From the NCBI GenBank assembly GCA_900544445.1, contig UQVK01000070.1, forward strand, positions 1 to 20,074: a stretch of DNA of 20,074 bases, in the 5' to 3' direction. Shown here in pieces: positions 14,359 through 20,074 of this stretch. Made by a program: the position numbers and the translations under genes. Every line of letters starts with the position of its first letter. Position 1 is the stretch's first letter. The DNA is from an uncultured Lachnospiraceae bacterium. Lineage in GTDB: Bacteria; Bacillota; Clostridia; Lachnospirales; Lachnospiraceae. Below the pieces are notes generated by a model. The model did no database searches, was not told where the DNA came from, and saw nothing but the letters and a program-made list of their open reading frames with translations.

Positions 14359-15926
14359 AGAATAAAAAGACAAAGGAAACCGGAAATCACAGAGCCTCTC
14401 TGCACTCCAGAATACTTGCCGTGGCCGCCCTTCTTGCGGCCGCGGCGCTTCTGCTTTATTTTGGAATCGGAAGCGACAGGCTGGCGCAGCTTTCCCCGAT
14501 TCCCGATAATGCGCTGGTGGACAAGCCCACGCTGAACCTGTGGTATACGGATGAGTCTCTTACCGATTTTCTTGCGGCTGCGGCGCTGGATTTTTCGGAA
14601 GAAAGTGAAGTGCGTGTGATTCCGAGACTGGTGTCCGGCCTGGAGTATCTGGAAAGCATCAATGAGGCGTCGCTGAGCACCAATATGGTTCCGGACGTTT
14701 ATATTGTGGGGAACGACAGCCTGGAAAAGGCCTGGCTGTCAGGCCTGGCAAGTGAAGTCCGCGATACGGACTACGTCACTGCGGAAAATTTTCCCGAGAC
14801 GGCACTTTCTGCCGTCACGTATCAGGATCATCTGATCGGGTATCCTTTTTATTATGAAACCAGCGCCCTGGTCTATAACCTGACCTATCTGGAGGAAGCC
14901 GCGGCTGACCAGCTGCAGGCGGAGGCGGATGCCCTGGCGGGCCAGGAGGCCATGGCGGCCCTGGATGAAAACGGGGAGCCGGTACAGACGGACGGAAGCG
15001 GAGAAGAGGGTGAGGCAGACGGAGAAACGGCCGCGGATGCTCAGACGGAAGAGACGGAAACAGAAGCTTCTGACGCACAGATTTCTGAACGGACGCAGAG
15101 GCTCATCCCGGAGACCATCGACGACATCCTTTCCTTCGCTGACAGCTACAACGCGCCGGAGCAGGTGGAGGCGGTCTTCCGCTGGGATGTTTCGGATATT
15201 TTCTACAATTATTTTTTCATTGGAAATTATGTAAATGTAGGCGGCCCGCAGGGGGATGAGGAGGAGCAGATCGACATTTATAATCTGGACGCTATCCGCT
15301 GTATGACCGCTTATCAGGAGCTGACCCAGTATTTTTCCATCGATCCGGAGGAGGTGAACTACGAATCCGTCGCGCAGGAATTTCTGGATGGCAAGCTGGT
15401 GTTTACCATTGCGACTACGGACATGATCGCCAGGCTGGAGGAAGCTGCGGCGGACGGCAGTTTCCCGTATGAGTACAGCGTGGCCCGCGTGCCGGACATC
15501 AATGATGAACTGATCACCAGAAGCCTGTCTGTGACAAATGCGGTGGTGGTGAACGGATACAGCGAAAAAAAGGATGTGGCGAATGAATTTGCCCGTTATC
15601 TGACGGAAACAGCGGCGCAGGAGCTGTATGAAAGCTCCGGAAAGCTGCCGGCGAACACACAGATCAGCCTTCCGAATGAACAGGCAGGAATCTTTGCGGA
15701 GGAATACGCCGCTTCGGTTCCCATTCCGAAGATGATGACCACGAGCAACTACTGGGTGCAGATGGAGATCGCTTTCACCCGTGTCTGGAACGGAGAGGAG
15801 GTATCCGCCGTGCTGCAGGACATTTCCGGACAGATCATGACGCAGGTGACGGGAGAAGCCTATACGGAGGAGTATATCGAGCCGCCGGAGGAGGAAACGG
15901 AAACTGCCTCTCAGACGGAGGAATGA
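14355..15926 (+). CDS. Membrane-anchored extracellular solute-binding-like protein
   Basis: A 523-residue protein. A basic N-terminus is followed by one hydrophobic helix (about 19-38), with no lipobox Cys, so it is probably anchored by an uncleaved helix with its body outside. Residues about 55-480 follow the ABC substrate-binding (family 1, sugar type) pattern: LNLWYTDESLTDFLAAAALDFSEES, PDVYIVGNDSLEKAW, GYPFYYETSALVYNLTYLEEA, FLDGKLVFTIATTDMIARL and the closing ETAAQELYESSGKLPAN. A Glu/Asp/Ala-rich insert (about 183-245) splits the domain where family members normally go straight on, and the C-terminal tail is also acidic. No permease or ATPase gene is near. ATGA overlap with argD places it in the arginine operon. 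The ligand is unknown. Confidence 0.75.
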   Translation: MKNKKTKETGNHRASLHSRILAVAALLAAAALLLYFGIGSDRLAQLSPIPDNALVDKPTLNLWYTDESLTDFLAAAALDFSEESEVRVIPRLVSGLEYLESINEASLSTNMVPDVYIVGNDSLEKAWLSGLASEVRDTDYVTAENFPETALSAVTYQDHLIGYPFYYETSALVYNLTYLEEAAADQLQAEADALAGQEAMAALDENGEPVQTDGSGEEGEADGETAADAQTEETETEASDAQISERTQRLIPETIDDILSFADSYNAPEQVEAVFRWDVSDIFYNYFFIGNYVNVGGPQGDEEEQIDIYNLDAIRCMTAYQELTQYFSIDPEEVNYESVAQEFLDGKLVFTIATTDMIARLEEAAADGSFPYEYSVARVPDINDELITRSLSVTNAVVVNGYSEKKDVANEFARYLTETAAQELYESSGKLPANTQISLPNEQAGIFAEEYAASVPIPKMMTTSNYWVQMEIAFTRVWNGEEVSAVLQDISGQIMTQVTGEAYTEEYIEPPEEETETASQTEE

Positions 15927-15944
15927 GAGGCAGTTTCCGTTTCC
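15893..15944 (+). repeat. 20-bp perfect inverted repeat across the operon 3' end
   Basis: The arm at 15893-15912 pairs with 15925-15944 over 20 bp without mismatch; the 12-nt loop holds the last codons and the stop (15924-15926) is at the base of the right arm. No T run follows, so it is not a typical intrinsic terminator. It could act as a 3' RNA-stabilising end or a rho-assisted stop for the arginine operon. Confidence 0.8.
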
Positions 15945-15980
15945 TGCCGTTATTCATCCTGCATATCATCGCATAAAATT

Positions 15981-16048
15981 CCGCCTTTCCGGACAGAATG
16001 AGGGTATGAGGCCGCGGATACGGCCATTCTGACGGGAAAGGCGGTTTT
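15981..16048 (+). promoter_or_regulatory. Long leader hairpin covering the ydcZ-like SD; possible terminator
   Basis: CCGCCTTTCC (15981-15990) pairs perfectly with GGAAAGGCGG (16035-16044). Inside, after a 3x3 internal loop, CAGAATG (15994-16000) pairs with CATTCTG (16025-16031), and GCCG/CGGC (16011-16014/16021-16024) closes an inner hairpin. The right arm holds the AAAGGCGG SD of the next gene, and it is followed by TTTTG, so the same structure could stop upstream transcription. A weak -10, TAAAAT, lies at 15974-15979. Confidence 0.6.
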
Positions 16049-16052
16049 GTAT

Positions 16053-16490
16053 ATGATTGGACTGATCATTGCGCTCATTTCCGGTGCGCTGATGAGCGTG
16101 CAGGGGGTCTTCAATACACAGGTGACAAAGGCGTCCAGCATCTGGGCGGCCAACTGCTTCGTTCAGTTTTCAGCCCTGCTGGTCTGTCTGGCGGCCTGGG
16201 CTGTGACGGATCGAAGCTCCCTTATTGGAGTATTTCAGGTGCAGCCCAGATACATGCTCCTTGGCGGCGCCATCGGCGCGTTTATCACCTATACGGTTAT
16301 CAAAAGCATGGACATGCTGGGCCCCGCAAGGGCGGTCATGCTCATCGTGGTGGCCCAGCTCCTTGTGGCTTACCTCATCGAACTGTTCGGCATGTTTGGC
16401 GTGGAAAAGGCGGCCTGGGACTGGAGAAAGGCGGTCGGCATGGCGCTGGCCATTGTGGGAATTGTGGTTTTCAAGTGGGAGTCCCGGTGA
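16053..16490 (+). CDS. DMT superfamily transporter, YdcZ (DUF606) type
   Basis: A 145-residue integral membrane protein with five predicted hydrophobic helices (about 1-20, 33-52, 68-88, 94-116, 127-142), the length and pattern of the YdcZ family of small drug/metabolite transporters. Family-typical features are the N-terminal GALMSVQGVFNTQV, the Ala/Trp WAANCFVQF helix, GGAIGAFITYTVIKSM, GPARAVMLIVVAQLLVAYLIELFGMFG and the closing WDWRKAVGMALAIVGI. The substrate is unknown, and some members work as pairs, but no partner is adjacent here. The ATG at 16053 is 8 nt from GGCGG; an in-frame TTG at 16047 is 5 nt from AAAGG and cannot be excluded. It faces htrA across a shared hairpin. Confidence 0.85.
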   Translation: MIGLIIALISGALMSVQGVFNTQVTKASSIWAANCFVQFSALLVCLAAWAVTDRSSLIGVFQVQPRYMLLGGAIGAFITYTVIKSMDMLGPARAVMLIVVAQLLVAYLIELFGMFGVEKAAWDWRKAVGMALAIVGIVVFKWESR

Positions 16491-16540
16491 GTTTCGTTGG
16501 ACAGGCTTATCGTGTTATTGGATAAAAGAAAAATGTAAAA

Positions 16541-16572
16541 GAAAAGGCGTTTCCGGGGAGGCCGGAAACGCC
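16541..16572 (-). terminator. htrA terminator
   Basis: GGCGTTTCCGG (16546-16556) and CCGGAAACGCC (16562-16572) form an 11-bp perfect stem with a 5-nt loop. On the minus strand it is followed by TTTTCTTTT. It lies 30 nt after the htrA stop and may also end the transporter transcript on the plus strand, where the T run is weak. Confidence 0.85.
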
Positions 16573-16602
16573 CTGTTTGATTTACCATATTTTCTGGATT
16601 TC

Positions 16603-17997
16603 TCAGCCTTCCGTCGAAGCCTCGCTGCTGTCTGTTGAAGCTACCAGAGTGGTGGTGATGGTCTTCTCCGTGTAGGCATTGTTTTCGATGCTCTGCACCG
16701 TGAGAGTCACCGTCTGCCCTGCACTGTAATACTGAAGCAGGGTCTGTAGCTGGGATACATCCGTAACGCTTCTTCCGTCCAGCGCGGTGATCACATCGCC
16801 TCTGCGAAGTCCTGCGGCTTCCGCGTTGCTGCCGGCGGGAACATCGGATACATAAACGCCTGTGGGAATGCCATAGGCTTCCGTGACGCTTTCGGGAACG
16901 GTGGTTACGGTGATGCCGATGCTGCCGCGGTCTGCTTCGTCCACCATTGTCAGCGTGGTTTCATTCATCAGCGTGTTGATGATGTCCGAAACCCTGGAGA
17001 TCGGGATGGCATAACCCATGCCCTCGACCTCTGTGCTGGCAAGCTTTGCGGAGTTGATGCCGATGACCTCGCCCTGCATGTTCACCAGCGCGCCGCCGGA
17101 GTTGCCGGGGTTGATGGCCGCATCCGTCTGAATATAGGTGGCAGTGGTGCTGTCGGAGCCGTCCTCATCGGCTGTTGTCAGGGTACGGTTGGTGGCGCTC
17201 ACGATACCTGTGGTGACGGACTGGCCGTAGCCCAGCGCGTTGCCGATGGCGACCACCTGCTCACCGACCCGGAGAGAATCGGAATCGCCGAGTGTGGCGA
17301 CCTTGATCTGGGACATGGTGTCGGAAGAGATATTCTCAAGCGGCACCGCGATGACGGCCAGATCGTTTCCGGAATCCGTTCCCTTCAGATTGGCTTCATA
17401 GGACTGATTGTCAACGAAGGATACGGTCAGGGAGTCGGCTCCCTCTACCACATGGTTGTTGGTGACGATCAGAAGCTCCGTATCATTCTGCCCGATGATG
17501 ATGCCGGAGCCAACGCTCTCCGTTTCCTCCTCCAGCGGCTGTCCGCCATAGTAGCCGAACATGCTGAAATAATTCTGTACCTCCTGCACGGAACGGTTTG
17601 TGATGGAAACGATGGATGGCATGACGGCCTCCGCAATGTCTGCTACGCTCATCTCGTCGGATGCGGAGGCAGAGGTGGTCTGGACGACCGTCGTGTTTTC
17701 AGTTGTGCTTTCGGCAGATGAACTCTGGCTCGTATCTGCTTCTGCCTGAACCGCTGTGTATCCGGTCAGGTAATTCACGCCCTGAAAGGTACCGGCCGCA
17801 ACGCCGCCGAACAGGACGGCGCTCAGCGTGATGGCCCCGATCCTCTTTGCGGTACGGGCGGCCTTTCCGGAGGATTTCCGTTTCTTTTGCGGCTGTTCCG
17901 GAGCGGGAGTATGTATGTTATTGTAACCGCTTCCCATAGTTTGATTTCCCGTATTATATGGATTCTGGTTGTAGTTATTATATGAATATTCTGACAT
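16603..17997 (-). CDS. htrA: HtrA/DegP-type serine protease with PDZ domain
   Basis: A 464-residue membrane-anchored envelope stress protease/chaperone. An Asn/Tyr/Gln-rich cytoplasmic head (1-35) and a basic patch (38-52) precede one transmembrane helix (about 53-77), then a Ser/Thr-rich linker and the trypsin-like domain with the triad H182 (TNNHVVEGAD), D212 (GNDLAVIAV) and S300 (NPGNSGGAL). IQTDAAINPGNSGG is typical of the family. A single PDZ domain (about 355-450) has the loop GVYVSDVPAGSNAEAAGLRRGDVI. The outside face is where the protease acts. ATG 17997 has AGGAG 9 nt before it; a GTG at 18000 is 6 nt away and equally possible. The upstream region carries repeated TTGTGA words, hinting at two-component control. 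Confidence 0.93.
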   Translation of the reverse strand: MSEYSYNNYNQNPYNTGNQTMGSGYNNIHTPAPEQPQKKRKSSGKAARTAKRIGAITLSAVLFGGVAAGTFQGVNYLTGYTAVQAEADTSQSSSAESTTENTTVVQTTSASASDEMSVADIAEAVMPSIVSITNRSVQEVQNYFSMFGYYGGQPLEEETESVGSGIIIGQNDTELLIVTNNHVVEGADSLTVSFVDNQSYEANLKGTDSGNDLAVIAVPLENISSDTMSQIKVATLGDSDSLRVGEQVVAIGNALGYGQSVTTGIVSATNRTLTTADEDGSDSTTATYIQTDAAINPGNSGGALVNMQGEVIGINSAKLASTEVEGMGYAIPISRVSDIINTLMNETTLTMVDEADRGSIGITVTTVPESVTEAYGIPTGVYVSDVPAGSNAEAAGLRRGDVITALDGRSVTDVSQLQTLLQYYSAGQTVTLTVQSIENNAYTEKTITTTLVASTDSSEASTEG

Positions 17998-18061
17998 CAC
18001 TGAAATCTCCTTTCCCTGATGGCTGCTTTTTTAATTGTCTTTCTTTGTTTCTATGCTTTGC

Positions 18062-18144
18062 AGTATAGAGGGGATTTGTGATGAAAAAGTTGTGATTGTA
18101 GGGAACTATTGTGAAAAAAATAAGGAGAAATTGTGAACTGTGAA
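18062..18144 (-). promoter_or_regulatory. htrA promoter region with repeated TTGTGA words
   Basis: On the minus strand a -10 TATACT (18067-18062) lies 65 bp before htrA; no strong -35 is seen, which fits an activated promoter. The plus-strand word TTGTGA (TCACAA on the htrA strand) occurs at 18076, 18090, 18109 and 18131, and CTGTGA at 18139, all in one orientation. Confidence 0.5.
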
Positions 18145-18193
18145 ACAGGAAGAATTTTTGGAAAATTTTGGATGAAAACTGCAGTTATTTCTC

Positions 18194-18222
18194 TTGACAG
18201 CGGCATGAATGACTGTTATATT
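18194..18222 (+). promoter_or_regulatory. Strong promoter reading into the insertion sequence
   Basis: A perfect TTGACA (18194-18199), a 17-bp spacer and TATATT (18217-18222) read rightward. No complete gene follows before the transposase, which lies on the other strand. Confidence 0.8.
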
Positions 18223-18241
18223 ACATATAGAACAGATTGTT

Positions 18242-18258
18242 TCCGGCAGACTGCCGGA
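18242..18258. promoter_or_regulatory. 17-bp operator-like palindrome
   Basis: TCCGGCAG-A-CTGCCGGA is a perfect palindrome about 20 bp downstream of the -10 of the preceding promoter, a usual place for a repressor site. A second palindrome-like word, TTCTTCAATTAAGAA, lies at 18263-18277. Confidence 0.5.
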
Positions 18259-18448
18259 GACCTTCTTCAATTAAGAAACGGATCCCATATATGATAACTT
18301 CTCGGAACCTCAATGAATGAGATTCCAACCGAAACTTGACAACTAAATATCGTGCAGGAAAAGAAATTTACGAGAAAAGGACATAAACATTGGACATAGC
18401 GGGTACTATGCCTTGAAAAATCCTATGGAGTCGTTTAAGATATCATTG
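18259..18448. other. Non-coding stretch before the transposase
   Basis: This is the rest of the gene-free region 18001-18448. Besides the elements listed separately, it holds an AAGGA SD (18377-18381) placed 8 nt before a TTG at 18390 that opens only a frame of eight codons, ending at about the point where the insertion sequence may begin (18410). The remaining bases show no RNA gene or frame that I can support. Confidence 0.5.
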
Positions 18449-20073
18449 TTAGGCGGGTAATCCTAATAATGATTTTTGAAATGCCTCGACTGATGGCATT
18501 TCCCAGGCGTCAAGATGTTGCAGCATCATGATGCCGTAGAGGCGGCAGTACCACATCTTCGTAGAGCGGTGCCTGCCGTCTTCTAATTTATAGTCCTCTT
18601 TCTCACGCTTGTTAGAGCGTTCTACGGAAGTCCTTCCGTTATATTCCTTTTCCCATGCTTTGCTGTCCCTTGGCGGTATGTTAAATAACCTTGGATTGTC
18701 ATCGGTAAAGATATGTACGGTCCTTCCGTATTTCGCAGATGAACAGGGATGCTCACAAAAGCAACCATGTTTCCGGTTTGCTTTTGGGCATCGGTATTTC
18801 GCCCGATGCTTAGCAGCCTCATATCCATCTTTATGCATACGTAAGCCCATCTTACAGATCGGGACGCCGTCCTCATCAATGGTGAAATCGTCCTTATAAG
18901 TGAAATGTCCGGTATGTCCGGGATTGAGGTCGATAAAGGGCGTGATATTTTCCCGCCTGCAGTATTCATAGACAGCATAAGCGTCATGTGCGGAATCCAG
19001 AAGGAGTTTTTCAATGCGGAACTCCGGAAGGTATGCTTTCATGGTGAAAAAAGAATGTAGAAAAGAAAGCATATCATGCCGGGAAGCTCTTTCCAAAAGC
19101 GGAAATATAGGGAGATCGCTGTAAGAATCGGAGGCCACATACATGTAGAGGTGGTAACCGAAGAAATAGCATTCCCGATGAGAGTCCCATCCCCAGTTGC
19201 AGTCCGGCTGAGAATAATGGCGTTTGCAGTTGCAGGAAGAGCAGCCGTTTTTCTTACAATCGCAGATCCGTTTTTTTCGCTGCTGCGCAGCAGTACGGAC
19301 AGGAGTGCCGTCACCGGCAAGAGCCAGATGGACTGGATTGATTAAGCCTTTCTGGATCGAACGATCCAGGAACTGCTGTTGATAAAGCCGAAAGATGAGG
19401 AAAAAGGGATTCTCCGGTTTTAATTGCCAGTGCTCCAGTAAAGGAAGAAGCTTGGATGCGGTACTGGAAGAATCGCAGGGAGTCTTATCCCCCTTCTTTT
19501 TCCCCTTGGGTGGTTTCATTTTAGGGAAACGGTCTTTCGGGGAAAGATTGTCGGAGTCGTCTTGCCAGATGCGGGAAAAGAAATCATAAAAAGTTCCGAC
19601 ACCGGGAGTATCTCCGAAAGAGAATCCGCTAAGGATGGCATAAAGAGGAGTTTCCCTGAGCATGCGGCACCAGACCGTGATGGAAGTTACCTTCAGTTTC
19701 AAAGCAAGCAGATAGGAGCGCAGCATGCAGGAAGGGAGCCGGGGCTCAGGGCCAAAAACAGAGTAACACTCCTGCATAATGGAATCAGTCTGGGAAAGAT
19801 CCAGATACCAGAACTGCACGATATAATCCCAGGTACTTTTAGGAAGCACAAAGGGATTCGGATAAAATTTAAGAAAATCGGATACGAAAGTATCCTGATA
19901 GGCGGCATGGCTGCCAGGATTACAAGGTAACAAAGAAATCGCCTCCAGTCGATTGAAATAAAATATAATCAATCGGCTTCGCCGCAAATTTTGAGCGATT
20001 TGTCAAGCTTTTTTTGAAAAAAAGTGGGTGATTTTTTTGAAATAGGGGTCGGAAAGCCTTATAAAATCAAGGC
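18410..20073 (-). mobile_element. Insertion sequence, ends uncertain
   Basis: The single transposase gene is flanked by short AT-rich non-coding ends. GCCTTGA at 18410-18416 and its reverse complement TCAAGGC at 20067-20073 could be the core of terminal inverted repeats, but only 7 bp match and the right copy is also part of a local hairpin (AGCCTT/AAGGCT, 20055-20074). The true right end may be beyond the window and no target duplication can be checked. Confidence 0.45.
18449..19933 (-). CDS. DDE transposase (IS4/IS5/IS1182-like group)
   Basis: A 494-residue transposase that cuts and joins the element's ends. The frame upstream (to 19987) lacks an SD, but TTG 19933 has GGAGG with 8 nt spacing, so that start is chosen. 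Candidate DDE residues in this numbering are D208 (LALAGDGTPV), D313 (LLLDSAHDAYAVYEYC) and E438 (NGRTSVERSNKREKEDYKLE), with a C-terminal RHRSTKMWYCRLYGIMMLQHL helix as in IS1182/IS5-type enzymes. Two Cys-rich clusters (about 224-245 and 382-397) may bind zinc and lie between the catalytic residues. No frameshift or stop is seen, so it may be active. The exact family cannot be fixed by eye. Confidence 0.88.
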   Translation of the reverse strand: MLPCNPGSHAAYQDTFVSDFLKFYPNPFVLPKSTWDYIVQFWYLDLSQTDSIMQECYSVFGPEPRLPSCMLRSYLLALKLKVTSITVWCRMLRETPLYAILSGFSFGDTPGVGTFYDFFSRIWQDDSDNLSPKDRFPKMKPPKGKKKGDKTPCDSSSTASKLLPLLEHWQLKPENPFFLIFRLYQQQFLDRSIQKGLINPVHLALAGDGTPVRTAAQQRKKRICDCKKNGCSSCNCKRHYSQPDCNWGWDSHRECYFFGYHLYMYVASDSYSDLPIFPLLERASRHDMLSFLHSFFTMKAYLPEFRIEKLLLDSAHDAYAVYEYCRRENITPFIDLNPGHTGHFTYKDDFTIDEDGVPICKMGLRMHKDGYEAAKHRAKYRCPKANRKHGCFCEHPCSSAKYGRTVHIFTDDNPRLFNIPPRDSKAWEKEYNGRTSVERSNKREKEDYKLEDGRHRSTKMWYCRLYGIMMLQHLDAWEMPSVEAFQKSLLGLPA

Positions 20074-20074
20074 T

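Noticed and set aside
18410..20073. Defined IS boundaries with target duplication
   Set aside because: Only a 7-bp candidate repeat matches and the right edge coincides with the end of the window, so the ends are given as uncertain only.

Overview
The window looks like a chromosomal stretch of a moderately GC-rich, low-copy-repeat Firmicute of class Clostridia, most likely a Lachnospiraceae-type gut anaerobe. This is inferred from the strong Shine-Dalgarno (SD) sites, the PcrA and LytTR/HtrA types, the ArgJ route of arginine synthesis and the codon usage. No species can be named from the sequence alone.

Layout, left to right. (1) 1-3600: the 3' end of a tRNA-Ala(GGC), a small heptad-repeat coiled-coil protein, the DNA helicase PcrA, and a small membrane protein with a very acidic tail ending at an intrinsic terminator. 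(2) 3625-6379: the RlmD-type rRNA uracil methyltransferase on the plus strand faces a minus-strand pair, a DUF1294 membrane protein and an orphan LytTR-type response regulator, across a shared hairpin terminator. (3) 6456-15944: an arginine biosynthesis locus. argG runs left and argC runs right from a 490-bp divergent control region, where both promoters carry ArgR-box-like sites. After argC come a small unknown ORF, a hypoxanthine-DNA glycosylase and a GNAT acetyltransferase, then argJ, argB, argD and a membrane-anchored substrate-binding-like protein whose start overlaps the argD stop (ATGA). ArgJ, ArgB, ArgC and ArgD together make ornithine from glutamate through the acetyl cycle, and ArgG makes argininosuccinate from citrulline. 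argH, argF and carAB are not in the window. (4) 15981-18144: a YdcZ-type DMT transporter behind a long hairpin that covers its SD, and a convergent HtrA-type serine protease with a repeat-rich promoter. (5) 18194-20074: a strong promoter with an operator-like palindrome, left without an evident gene, followed by a minus-strand DDE transposase of an insertion sequence.

The most unusual structure is a family of about 114-119-bp intergenic elements. Full copies lie upstream of the LytTR regulator, the GNAT gene and argJ, and a partial copy lies upstream of argG. Each full copy is built as [GCCGCC/GGCGGC hairpin + purine SD-like tail] - variable hairpin - variable hairpin - AT-rich spacer - [the same hairpin + tail], and the last tail is the ribosome binding site of the next gene. 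Within a copy the two end modules match each other better than they match other copies, and the inner hairpins keep their pairing while changing sequence. I know no named family with this build.
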